From positions 291,940-333,361 of the forward strand of contig CDMY01000562.1 in NCBI GenBank assembly GCA_001179505.1: a stretch of DNA of 41,422 nucleotides, read 5' to 3'. The notes beneath the pieces were generated by a model. The model saw only the letters and a program-made list of their open reading frames with translations, had not been told where the DNA came from and searched no databases. Of this stretch, positions 31,408-41,422 are shown piece after piece. Source of the stretch: Vitrella brassicaformis. Taxonomy: Eukaryota > Sar > Vitrellaceae. The position numbers and the translations under genes were made by a program. The stretch's first letter is position 1; each line of letters begins with the position of its first letter.

Positions 31408-33413
31408 TCACACATGGCCGTCGCTGGCCGCGTGTGTGCCGCCCTCGGCGCCGCCCCCGTGTATCAGCACGTCCACCGCCACCGCCCCCTCTTCATGCGA
31501 TCGCCGCCTCCTCCCCCTCACAACCACGCCCACACCCACACCGCCATCACGAGAGTCCTCCGCCCCATCGTCGCCGCCGCCAGCACCAGACCCACCACTT
31601 CCACCCAGACCAGCGATGCTGCTGCCGTCCTGCATTCGGTCCCAGTGCCATGGCGGTGAGCTTGCGCCAGCGTTGCGCACTGATGACGAGCTGGCGGGCT
31701 CGGAGTCGGTGCTCATCACTCGGTGAAGGGCTGTCAGGCGGCCGAGCGATGAGCGAGAGCTGGTGTGTGGGTGGCCGCCTGGGGCGGGCGACACTCGTGT
31801 GGATGGATGGCCGTGGCTGCGCGGGTGAGGGTGACCCAAAGGCTGCATGCCCAGCCCTCCGACCGCTGCCGAAGGCTCTCCTGCCGGCGAGCCGACTCCT
31901 TCGGCCCTCTGAGAGGACGAAGACACGAACGGGGGCGGGACGTAGCCAGAGGCAGGGGCGGCGGCCTGCCCCGATGAGGACGCTGACGCAGGGGCGGCGG
32001 GGGTGGGGCTGCTGGCGAACATCCAGGGGAAAATGGTGCTGGCCGACGAGATGGTCGGCGCCCGGCTGGCAGACGAGCCCAGCCCCTCGTGCGGCGGCCC
32101 GTCAGGCAGCTCACCATAGCCACTAGAGGCGTCCGCGTCCCCCGCCTCCCCCATCGCTGCTGTGCCATGGGTGCCGAGGATGCCCGCCAGGAATCTGCCT
32201 GCGTTGGGGGACACCTCTCGGGTGGACGGGGGCGGCTGGTCTGCCTGGCCGTCGGTCTGTGCGTTGCTGTCGCCTCCTGCGGAGCGTGGCTCGCTGGACC
32301 TGACGCTCATATTGCAGTTGGGGCAGATGGCCTTTTGCCGCAGCCAGAGGTTGATGCAGGCCGTGTGGAACTGGTGCGGGCAGTTGGGCAGAGACGTCAC
32401 CATCTGACCCACACAGATGTGGTCCTGCAGGCAGACACAGAAAGGGCAATGGAGGGAGGGAGGGAAAGGCTGTGCTTCTGCTGTGCGGTGCGCACCCCAC
32501 CGCAGGTACCTGGCAGATTGTGCAGAAGTCGCATCCGATCTCTGCTGGGTCGTGCAAAACCTGCACACACACACACACACACGCGCGCGCGCAAGCGCCA
32601 CACAGATTAACAGCACGATCGGCCCTGTCGACGCACTCGCTCGCCCGCTTCACTAACCGTTGACCGCAGCTGCTGCAGCTCGCGTGAGTCGAGCCCGGTG
32701 CCAGGGTTGAAGAAGGACAGCGTCTCGAGCCGCCGCCAGTTGAGGAACATCTCGAGGGATATCACGATGGCCAGGCAGCCGAAGAGGATGGGCAGAGCGA
32801 CGAGGAGGTAGGGGGGGAACCCCGGCAAAAAGAAGCTCTGGATGGCCGTGGTGCAGTTGTACAGAATCCACACCACAAACGCCACGCAGATCTTGCGGTT
32901 CCATATCCTCATCCCATACGCGTAGGCGATGCCGCTGAGGGGCAGCAGGTTGGTCACGAAGACGTAACAGAAAAAGATTATGAGGTCCCCGGTGTTGGCG
33001 AAGGGCAGCCGTGAGATGCCCCCGCACGCCAGCGTCATCTCGAGCTGCATCTGCAGGGAGCTCATCATGACGGCGTGGAACCGCAGCGCCCCCAGAAGGG
33101 CGAAGTAGAAGGGGAGGAAGCTGAGGTGCGCCACCCACAGCTGGCCGGTCTGGATGGCGACGAGCACGATAATGGGGGCGAGGAGGAAGAGGCACCCCCC
33201 GATGCGTGTGATGCCTCCCGGACAGGCCAAGGCGCACATGCAGGCGAATCCCACGGGCAGGAAGACCCAGTCGAGGCCAATCTCGGGAAAAAGCCACGTG
33301 CGGGCGCCAAGGAAGGCCGGGAACAGCACGAACGCGTTAAACGACACCAGCGCCGTCACCACCAGAGTCCGCCGGATCACCGACACACGAAGTCCGGTCC
33401 CAAACTCATCCAT
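31408..33413 (-). CDS. Multipass membrane RING-H2 protein, probable E3 ubiquitin ligase
   Basis: Exons: 33413-32658, 32560-32510, 32424-31408. The total is 1824 nt, 607 aa. Residues 1-235 hold several hydrophobic spans (for example FNAFVLFPAFLG, VFLPVGFACMCALACPG, LFLLAPIIVLVAI, LIIFFCYVFVTNLLPLSGIA, YLLVALPILFGCLAIVISL). The C3H2C3 RING is split between exons 2 and 3: Cys265, Cys268, Cys284, His286, His289, Cys292, Cys303, Cys306. The last 300 residues are Ser/Gly/Ala/Pro-rich and probably disordered. RING-H2 proteins with an N-terminal membrane domain usually act as membrane E3 ligases; the layout recalls RNFT or TMEM-RING proteins, but I cannot assign a subfamily. The frame is open upstream of the chosen ATG, but that part overlaps the divergent neighbour's first exon and is not conserved-looking. 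Confidence 0.85.
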
Positions 33414-33573
33414 AGCAGAGCTCTCAGGTCCAATTGACTCAGCTAACCTTCTCAGCTTCACCTTCTCCTCCCCCTTTCGCCACCAGCAGATTCGCCGTCC
33501 TTTGCTCGCCCGCGAGCTTGAAAGCGATCGCTCACGTGCCGGGAAGGAAAAGAGCGGCAACCACGCGTTAACG
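33414..33573. promoter_or_regulatory. Divergent promoter region RING protein / zinc protein
   Basis: A 160-bp spacer lies between two start codons. GCGAGCT is at 33512-33518, followed by GCGATCGC at 33524-33531, an 8-bp palindrome. No microsatellite is present. Confidence 0.45.
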
Positions 33574-34062
33574 ATGACTAAGGGCGGCGGGAGTATGACG
33601 CACTTGAAGAAATCAGAGCTCATTGACATCCTCAACAACGCGACCACTTCCAGGGGTAACGAACGCACAGGCAGGCAGGCAGGCAGGCAGGCGTGCTGTG
33701 ACGTGCGGACGTGTGTGTCTGTGTGAGCAGATAAGAACCGTGCGGTCAAGGCGCTGAAGAAGTTCACTCCGGTAGAGAAGAAGGATTTCGACGACGAGTG
33801 CCAGCCGCACCTGTTCAAGCAGAAGAAAACCGATGTTCTCCAGGCGTTCGTGTGCTTCCGGTGCGACAAGGTGCGCTCGCCTCATCTCATCCAGCCACAC
33901 ACACTCAACAGTCACTGCATGCGCGAGGCACACGATGAGAACGTATGGTTTGGTTTGGTGGCTGCAGGTGAGGCAGACGTACATGAAGGTCATCTGGACC
34001 ACTTCCAAAGGTAGGTGTGTCGATGCAGGCGACGGTCACACAACATCCACCCACTATATTTC

Positions 34063-34093
<31 letters not shown>

Positions 34094-34222
34094 TGTCTGC
34101 GTGTGTGTGTGTGTGTGTGTGACTCAGGTGTCAAGACCATCTGCCACACGTGTTTCAAGAACCTCGAGTCCAACTACGAGCTGGATGGCCTCAGGAAGCA
34201 GACACGCATCGCCGTCGGATAA
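33574..34222 (+). CDS. Small basic protein with paired CxxC zinc-binding motifs
   Basis: Exons: 33574-33655, 33731-33870, 33968-34010, 34128-34222. The total is 360 nt, 119 aa. Two CxxC knuckles, Cys69/Cys72 (VCFRCDK) and Cys94/Cys97 (ICHTCFKNL), are spaced 21 residues apart, as in a zinc ribbon or treble clef. The N-terminal half is Lys-rich and helical-looking (SELIDILNNATT, VKALKKFTPVEKKDF). I do not recognise the family. A second in-frame ATG at 33595 could be used instead. Exon phases are all consistent, which supports the model despite its size. Confidence 0.75.
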
Positions 34223-35275
34223 ACACACACAGACCAGACCGATGGCCGATAAGCAAGCACGGGAGGGAGAAGAGTTCTGTCTGGTAGAGGGAGGGAGGGA
34301 CGGGTATGCCTTTGTATAGAGAGGGAGGGAGATGCCTAATTAATTAGCTCACGAATGGATGGATGGATGGATGGATGAGGGGTCCCCAGTGTGCGTTGCG
34401 CGCCCCTGTGTGATTTCTGCTGCCCGTTCATGCCATGCGATGCCATGCGATCCTTGATGTCGACTGGAGTCCTCGTGCGCTTGCGGACGGACCGCCGTCT
34501 TCTTTGTGTGTTGGATGGGACGCCATGGTTTTGTTATCTTTCGCGCCTCTTGTCTTTATCTCCATGAAGGAGCGTGGCTTGTCGTGTGAATGTCTCCGGA
34601 CACTTCGTGGAGTCATGGTGCTCCAGACAATGAAACACGCGTGGGGCTCGAGATCCGTGTCTGGTGTGTGCGTTGAAAGGAAAGAGGGACGACCAAACAC
34701 GTACCTGATGTACGAGTCCAACATGAAGGCAACAACCGAAACAAAGCAACCAACGATTGCGTGTCTCGTAGATCGCAAGACAAGCAAGCTCTCCTGCCGC
34801 GTTGATTGCAGCCCCCGTGTCAATTCACTCTCACAGAACGTTGCGAATTCGTGGCTCGTCGACGAAGGAACGAAGCATCCCAGGTAGCCATGACAGCCAC
34901 AGATGACAGTCACAGGTCCACGAATGACGTCATGCTCTGGTCTGTCAGTGTGTCTGTTGCGTTGCGCTGCGTGTCCACCCCCTCCACCCCACCCAGCGCC
35001 GCCAGGCTTCAGGTAATCATTGCGGACACAGATCTATCTATGGGATAAATGTTGGAATCAATCGTGCTGCTGGTGCTGGTGTTGTCTGTCAGACCCACCA
35101 CAGTCAGACGGCTGACAGCGTGTGTGTTGCTCTCCTGACACCACAGCACTCCCTCAGGTCAGTCCTGAAGGGACGGACACACAGCAAAGGAAACGGCATA
35201 TGACTGTTGGTGAGTACTGATTCTCGCTGCTGCTGATGTGTGTGTGTGTGTGTGTGTGTGTGTGAGTAGCTGCCC
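34223..35275. other. Spacer between tandem plus-strand genes
   Basis: This 1.05-kb spacer should hold the zinc-protein 3' UTR and the CSN8 promoter. GGAT repeats lie at about 34356-34376. From about 34430 to 34910 there are no microsatellites and both strands are open (150 codons on plus, 161 on minus), without recognisable protein features. A (TG)n run (about 35236-35264) followed by AG directly precedes the CSN8 ATG and could be an intron acceptor in the 5' UTR. Confidence 0.5.
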
Positions 35276-36233
35276 ATGGCGACGGAGGCCATCATGCAGA
35301 TCCTGACGGACCCTTCCCCCGACCTGACGTGCCTCAAGGGCCACTGCGAGCAGGTGGAGATCCTCACGACAGCGGGATCTGACAGCGGTGCGACCGAGCA
35401 GGCCACCATGTACACCATCCACATGCTCGCCTGCCTCTACGAGGACGACGTCCACGGCGCGCGGTTCCTCTGGAAGCGCATCCCCGCCTCGCTCAAGAGC
35501 AACGCCGACTTGAGTGCCGCTCACCGTGTGCTGGAGGCCAAGTGGAACAACAGCCAGGGCGGGGCCTTCGAGCACCTCGAGGGGCATGCCTGGAGCGCAC
35601 CCGTCAACGTCCTCGCACACGCCCTCTGCCGTAGGCAGCGGGAGGCCACGCTGGGGCTCATCGGACGGTCAGTCAGTGAGGGTGGGAGGGATGGGAGCGG
35701 TGGTTGGCTAGCTGGCTGGCTGATGGATGCTGTGTCCCGCATATCTGTGTGTGGTGCGTGCGTGTGTCGATCAGGGCGTACAAGTCGATTCGTCTGGATG
35801 CGGCGTGCAAGCTCCTCAACATGCAGCCCAACGACTCCATGCAACTCTTCCAAGGTCAGAGAGTGACACACACGACACAGATCAGATCAGATCCACTCAG
35901 TCAGCCTTGTGAATCCATCGCTGTCTGTCTGCCTGTCTGTCTGTCTGTCTGCTTCGGTCGCTCACTTCAGCCAAGGGTTGGCGCGTGGACACGTCGGCCT
36001 CGCCGTCGCCGCTGGTGTACCCCATCAAGACCTCGACGTCCGTGGCGAGCGCCGCCCAGCAGTTCGACAAGACGATGCACCGGTTCTCGCACTACATGGC
36101 CTTCCTGGAGCAGCTGGAGCTGCAGGGGCAGGTGCAGGCTGGCGAGGCGGGGGGCGCCAACGGCACGGCGGGGGCCAGTGGCGGGGGCGGCCGCCGGGCG
36201 GTGACCAGCGGCGTGCACCAGCGGATGGGCTGA
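35276..36233 (+). CDS. CSN8: COP9 signalosome subunit 8 (CSN8)
   Basis: Exons: 35276-35667, 35775-35854, 35971-36233. The total is 735 nt, 244 aa. CSN8 is the smallest PCI subunit of the COP9 signalosome, which removes NEDD8 from cullins. Seen: the block DVHGARFLWKRIP (58-70), then LSAAHRVLEAKWN, GHAWSAPVNVLAHALC, the winged-helix-like RAYKSIRLDAACKLLNM and the strand AKGWRVD, matching CSN8 (PCI) proteins in order. A Gly/Ala-rich tail (about 215-235) is an addition. The start is the ATG right after a TG-rich tract; a noncoding 5' exon upstream is possible. RPN12, the proteasome relative, is less likely given the FLWKRIP signature and the short length. Confidence 0.85.
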
Positions 36234-37247
36234 AAGAGAGAGGGGAGAGGTAGAGGGGGGTCTGCAGGGCTGGGATGGGCTGGGCTCGGATGGATGGGGG
36301 GTGGGTGGGCCTTGTGTATCCTAGTCAGACAGGGAGAAAGAAACGCAGGGAGGGAGGGGGGGGATGCGGTAGATAGATAGATAGCTGATGAGTGGGTGGG
36401 GCCTTCCCTCCTTCAAGTGATATGTCTTTCGGGTGGGGTGAGGTGCCGGTGGGTGCACCGCTCACTACGTTCTCCTTGTTTGTGAGTTCTCTCGGTTGGT
36501 TATCTATCGCCCCAACCGGGAGAGCAGGAGAGGCTGGGGGGCGAAATGGGGTGGCATGCCCGAGTCGGATGGAGCACAGAAAGCAGGAGGAGAACAAGGT
36601 AGGTAGGTAGGTATCACTGCTCGTCCTCCGTGTCTGCCTGCCTGATCGACTGACTGCATTCGTGGCTGCATTGCATGCTGTCTACCTGTTAACGCCCTTT
36701 ATCGGTCTCGGCTCTTGTCTGCGTCCAATCCCCCCGCCCCCCCTATCTGTCTGACACGCTCCCCAGCCAGCCAGCCAGCCAGCCAGCCAGGCAGCCGCAC
36801 ACGCTGCACGCGCCACACAGCACACACCGTCTCTTCACAGACACAACCTGTTTGTGTCTCTCACTCACTGACTGACCCATTGGTATGTTGACCCAGCACA
36901 TGCACACACCACACCCGACAGACACAACGCCACACGAATGCAATGCACCAAATACACAAGCAAGACCACACACCACACCACAGCAGCGTGTCGAGCAGAG
37001 CAGAGCAGAGCAAGTACCACATCAATCACCCCGACCTTTGCAAAGAAAGCGCTTCAACAAAACAGACAGACCTACGTCAACAGCCTGCACCTACGAGGGC
37101 ATTGGGCATTGAATGAGTGACCAAACACCTCACACACACACACGGCGCTTCAACGCGATGAAGCAGCCATCCATCCATCCAGCCATCCATCCAGATCCAT
37201 CTCAAGACTCCATTGATTGCACCACACCACACACACCAACTGACTAA
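36234..37247. other. Convergent intergenic region CSN8 / MscS-like
   Basis: This 1-kb spacer has both 3' ends, with low-complexity stretches: GGGATGG/GGGTGG near 36270-36310, a GATA run (36371-36384), a GGTA run (36598-36612), a CAGC run (36768-36794) and an AC-rich stretch from about 36890 to 37240. No gene is supported. Confidence 0.6.
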
Positions 37248-38167
37248 CTACAGCATACGAGGTGATGGAATGAACTCGGTGGTCGTTGAGGGGGCGGGGG
37301 AGGGCGGACAGACGTCAAGGGCCATGCCGGTGGGCTGCAGGGCCACCGGCTGGCACGGCAGCTTGTAAGAGATGCCCAGCTCGCGCATCGTGGACAGCAG
37401 ATGCAGAAACAGCGACGATCTGGCGCTGTAGATGGCACCCACCTCGCCCCAGCTGCTGACATGGGTGGCCCACGCGCCCACCTGACACACACACACACAC
37501 ACACAGACAGACAGACATCTGTGTGTGTGTGTGTGTGTGTGTGTCGGTGTCGGTGTGGTGGGACAAAGGAAGGGCTGGTTGGTGGGGTCGGGTGGTGTGG
37601 CTTGGCTTGCTCGACCCGCATGTGGTGGTCCGGCTGTATGTCGTAGACGTTGATGGTGGGCCCCGGCAGCCAATCGGCGGGGCTCTTCTGGCAGTAGTCC
37701 GCCAGCCTCCCCCTCAGTGCCGCAAACTGCTCACCGGATGTGTCGCTGCCCATGCTGTTGATAAAGGAAGGGATACACACACCCAGCCAAGCCACACAGA
37801 CGAGACGTGAGAGAACGCATCCATCTATTCCATGGGTGTCAGTCAGTCAACGCGCCGGCCACCCCACCGACCTGAAAATCATTTCGAATTTGGCCGGGGG
37901 CGACTTGCTCTCGTTGGTGATGGTGGCCGTCGAGAGTTGGAAGTTGGGCATCGACACCTGCAATCAAACCATTCAATCAGCCAGTAAGCCAGCCAGCTAT
38001 TTGACGGCTGGTTTGGGACCTCTATGGCCCCGCGGAGCGACAGGACAGGACGGACCTGTTTGTTGTGCATGGTGACGAAGGTGGAGCTCATGACGTTGAT
38101 GCGCTTGACGTACATCGGCACGCCCCCATTCACCACCACTCTGTCGCCGATGTCCATCGGGTGCTGA

Positions 38168-38203
<36 letters not shown>

Positions 38204-40794
38204 AGCTCCACACACCCCCACACGAACCCCGTCCGCCCACCGACCTGGACAAAGACGAAGACGAGCGAGTCGAAGAAGTTCTTGAAGGTGTTGCCGAGGG
38301 CGAAGGCCAGTCCAGTGAAGATGGTGAAGGCGCCGATGAGTGTGCCGTAGAGGTTGACCCCACTCAGGTAGAGCACCGTGATGCCCACCATGACCCATTC
38401 CAGCATGTGCAGAAGGTTCTTGACGATGTCGGCCACGTTCTCGTCAATCCGCAGAGACGCCAGCAGCTGCTGACGCTCCGTGTGCGCCGCCAAGAGGGAA
38501 GACAGGAAACGCCCTCGCGTCACCCTCCCTGAGCCTGCACACAGACAGTCATAGCATAACCACACGTGTGTGCGTGTGTGCGTGTGTGCCCGGCCGACTG
38601 TCTGTGCAGACGACGGACATACTGACTGACTGACTGACTCACCGATGGGGTCAACGATGGTCATGAATCTGTCGGTGTCCTCTTGGCACAGGTAGACGGT
38701 CAGCAGGCTGCGAGTGAGGTAATTGACGCTCGCGGGGCCGATTCCCTCGGTGTCGGTGTCGGTGTCGGTGTTGGCGTCACAGGCGGCGAAGAGCTGGTGC
38801 TGTGCCTCCAGGAGGTGGGTGAAGAGGAGGCTGCCGTACGACCGCACGTCGGCCCTGCTCTCAATGTCCACTCGGTGGTGACCTGACATACATATGGGAA
38901 TATAGATGAAGGAAGGGATGGACCGTCGGATGTGAGTCGTGTGTCTCGCCTGGTCACCTTTGTGAGTGTGTGTGTGTGTGTGTGTCGGGTCGGTGCCTAC
39001 CTACCTTTGAGGTGGAGTCGGAGAGGGTGGCAGATAACATGGGAGCGTGCACGCCAGCTCTGCCACGCTGTCGGCTCACCCCAACTAAAAAATAGACAGA
39101 CAGACAGACAGAGAATTTAAGGGAAACAGAGGGCCTCCGCACCCACCAGCCACCTCAACGACCCACTGACTGACTGACTTACCCGTTGCCGCCATTGCTG
39201 CCGTTGCCCCCACCCGGCTGACCGTCTTTCCCCTCTCCACTGCTGCAACCCTTCTTCTTGTCTCCCCCACTTCTGGACGCGTCCTTGCGCGCCGACACGG
39301 CGGCCGTCCAGCCGCGCCGCAGACGGGGCGGCCCCGCCGTGGCCGGCTGAGTGTGGCGCATGATGGAAACGCGGTAGTGGGTGTCGTGGGTGGCTGCGGC
39401 AAAGTGGCTCTTGCGGAGCGCGTGCAGGTGGGTCGTCAGGGCGAAGCGGGGTGGCAGCCGGTTGAGCCTGGCGAAGGCGCGCTGCTTCCACTGCACGAGG
39501 ACGCACATGGATGGATAAACGAGTCGTGTACGTTTCCCTGTGTGTGTGTGTGTGTGTGTGCCGTACCACCATGATTTGCAGCTGCCGGTTGCGCGTGTGT
39601 GACGACTGGACGGACACATACGTCATCAACAGCTCGCGAACAATGGTCTGAGCTCGACGCACAGAGAGAGAGAGAGAGAGAGCCAGCGATGCGACCATCG
39701 ATATCTCTTGCTCTTGCTCTCATCACCTCACCAGTATGCTCCTCACGAGCATGGCAACGAGTACCACCTTCATCCACCCACTGACCACACCAGGCATACC
39801 CTTCCCATCGCCATCCCCATCCCCACCGCCACCGCCGACAGTCCTCTCCACCACCCGCCCGTACGCCAGCAGGGTCAGCCCATACCACAGCACCCTCCCA
39901 CACGAGAGGTGAAGCGTCTCGATGACGAGCGACGACGGCAGGTTGGCCTCGGGGTCGACGTAGGCAGCCACCGTCACCATGAGGCCGAAGAAGAGGAACG
40001 ACACCATTCGGGCGATCAGGAAGACGGCGGCCAGCGCCAGCCAGGCGTGCAGGGGCGACGAGGGGGTCAAAGACTGCGTGGCTGCACCAATCCCATCAGC
40101 ATCAGTCAGAGGGCATATCGGTGGTTGGGTAGGTGTGTCCGCGCCTGTGTCCATACTTACTTGTGATCGTCCATGTGAGAGCGACGAGGGAGGTGCAGCC
40201 ACCGCTGTACCACAGCAGCGACCACCTGTTGGGGAAGCGGATGCAGCCCACCAGCCGATGACACCGGCCGCTGGTGCCATGGGTGCCCTCCCGCAAGAGC
40301 TGCGGCTGGTCGTCCGTGTCGCCAAAGCTGCTCTCTGACACCGATGTCGACCCGTCCGCCTCGTGTGCTCCACTGCCACTATACCTATACCACAGACAGA
40401 CAGACAGAGAGACAGACAGAGAGAGAGAGAGAGAGAAACAGACAGCACACCTGGTTGGGCTGCCTGACTGTATCTGTCCATCAATCCCTGCTGACCGACC
40501 CGACCTTGCTGAGCGCATCATGCTGCCTACGGCGGCCTCCACATCCCCGACACTCTCTCCCCTCCCCCTCGTGCCGTCGTTGCCGGACACCAGGGATCGG
40601 AATCGGCCACTAGTGGTCGGCTCGTCTGCCTGCCCACCAGCCGCCGCAGCTGCAGCAGCGGCAGCGGCGCCACAGACGCTCCGGCGGCTTGTCGGCTGCT
40701 GATGGACGGACAGGATGCGGCGCCTGTCTGGTGGGAATGCGGGTGAGCGCAGGGGCCCGTCCTCGATGAGCTCGTCGATGTCCAGAGGATCCAT
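37248..40794 (-). CDS. MscS-like mechanosensitive ion channel
   Basis: Twelve exons: 40794-40451, 40384-40161, 40081-39732, 39647-39567, 39490-39183, 39084-39005, 38882-38643, 38534-38245, 38163-38056, 37957-37872, 37754-37616, 37481-37248. The total is 2484 nt, 827 aa. MscS-type channels open on membrane tension and release osmolytes or ions. Hallmarks: hydrophobic helices in exon 3 and exon 8 (EWVMVGITVLYLSGVNLYG), the pore helix with GLAFALGNTFKNFFDSLVFV, then HPMDIGDRVVVNG (640-652), the beta-domain INVMSSTFVTMHNKQVSMPN and a C-terminal alpha/beta domain with MRELGISYKLP. This order fits plant and fungal MSL proteins. The N-terminal 120 residues are cytosolic, with a poly-Ala run. An Asp-Thr repeat in exon 7 is encoded by a short tandem repeat. 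For exon 11 I use a GT donor at 37615. Exon 6 is the least certain. Confidence 0.88.
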
Positions 40795-41422
40795 CCGACT
40801 CAGTCAGTCAGTCAGCCAGCCAGTCAGTCAGCCACACACCAAGCACCGGGCCCCTCCCTGGGCAGCAGAACACGGCAGGGCAGGCAGATATTCCAATAAA
40901 GGAGAGAGAGCTGGACTGGACGCATTGTTCTTTGACGTCGGCGCGCCTGTGTGCGGCCTGGCCTTGTCTGTCTATCTGTAACCTTACAGTACTGACCTGC
41001 TGTCTGTGTGTGGTGTGCAATGGAGCACGCTCAGATCAGACGTCAGTCAGATCAGAAGCCGGTATGACTCATCTTCGTCCGGATCTGCTCGTGCAGCACA
41101 CATGGCGGTCTCGGGGGAGAGGCGAAACCCTCCCGTCTGCACGTCAAGCTCGCGACTCCGGGGGTCAGGCCGCTTAGGACTTGCGTGAAACCGCTGCTGC
41201 GGGAAGGGAAAGAGGTCGTTGAGGGTGTCAGGTTTGCCAGCTTGGCAAGACGAACCACTGCGAGCTTGTGAGCTAGGGTATATTGCTGTGTAACGGGTGG
41301 AGAGAGGAGAAGACAAGGAAAGACAAGGAAAGCATTCTGAGGAGACACGATCTTATCAGCCATCACCGAAGTGAGATCTGTGTTGACCACCCTTCATGAT
41401 GCCATACATGGACAGAAACAAC
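40795..41422. other. Upstream region of the MscS-like gene, running to the window edge
   Basis: This region holds the channel promoter and unassigned sequence. CAGT repeats lie at 40801-40832. GCGAGCT boxes occur at 41147-41153 (reverse) and 41260-41266. Minus-strand frames of 89 and 112 codons overlap each other between 41047 and 41390; neither resembles a known protein, and neither continues into a recognisable exon, so no gene is called. Confidence 0.4.

Noticed and set aside
31434-32126. 230-codon plus-strand frame opposite the RING gene
   Set aside because: It is the GC-rich antisense shadow of the Ser/Gly/Pro-rich RING tail; the minus-strand model has the RING motif and consistent exon phases.
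37482-37615. A GC donor (GAGCAA/GCCAAG) for MscS exon 11
   Set aside because: A GT donor nine bases upstream (CGG/GTCGAG) keeps frame and gives a better join (MRVGAWATHV), so this intron is not counted as GC-AG.
41047-41390. Minus-strand frames of 89 and 112 codons at the right edge
   Set aside because: They overlap in different frames, have no domain or convincing splice sites, and may simply be promoter or 5' UTR sequence.

Overview
This is nuclear DNA from an intron-rich, GC-rich eukaryote. Thirteen protein genes can be modelled; together they contain about 99 introns, mostly 55-175 bp, inferred by joining reading frames across splice sites. Two genes encode flagellar or axonemal proteins, one a COP9 signalosome subunit, and one an acyltransferase with a signal-peptide-plus-transit-peptide type leader. 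That mix points to a flagellated alga with a complex plastid. A photosynthetic alveolate (chromerid, Vitrella-like) is my best guess, but it is inference and no marker gene in the window proves it.

Layout: 1-1732 (-) RCC1-repeat protein with an organelle-type leader, cut by the left edge; 1961-3179 (+) EMG1/NEP1 18S rRNA methyltransferase; 4658-10224 (-) P2-type cation ATPase in 19 exons; 10718-13746 (+) SLC4-family anion/bicarbonate transporter; 13747-16732 gene-poor, repeat-rich; 16733-18310 (-) metallophosphoesterase; 18913-20554 (-) lysophosphatidic acid acyltransferase; 20653-23048 (+) TPR protein resembling TTC29; 23161-23460 a 300-base assembly gap; 23918-24779 (-) small secreted protein of unknown function; 24969-30139 (+) DRC7 of the nexin-dynein regulatory complex, 27 exons; 31408-33413 (-) multipass membrane RING-H2 protein; 33574-34222 (+) small CxxC zinc protein; 35276-36233 (+) CSN8; 37248-40794 (-) MscS-like mechanosensitive channel.

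Five adjacent pairs are head-to-head with 98-493 bp between start codons (RCC1/EMG1, ATPase/SLC4, acyltransferase/TPR, secreted protein/DRC7, RING/zinc protein), so shared divergent promoters look like the local rule. No metabolic cluster is evident. The closest functional links are the two ion transporters that share one promoter region and the two axonemal-type genes that lie about 2 kb apart.

The most unusual signals are in the introns and in the ATPase. Many introns are AC-rich in the 5' half and GT-rich in the 3' half on the sense strand, so they could fold into long CA:TG stems that bring the splice sites together. At least four introns appear to be GC-AG, and about sixteen are multiples of three without a stop. 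The ATPase keeps its catalytic motifs but carries neutral residues (Cys, Gln, Asn) at M5/M6 positions where calcium pumps have Asn, Glu and Asp ligands.
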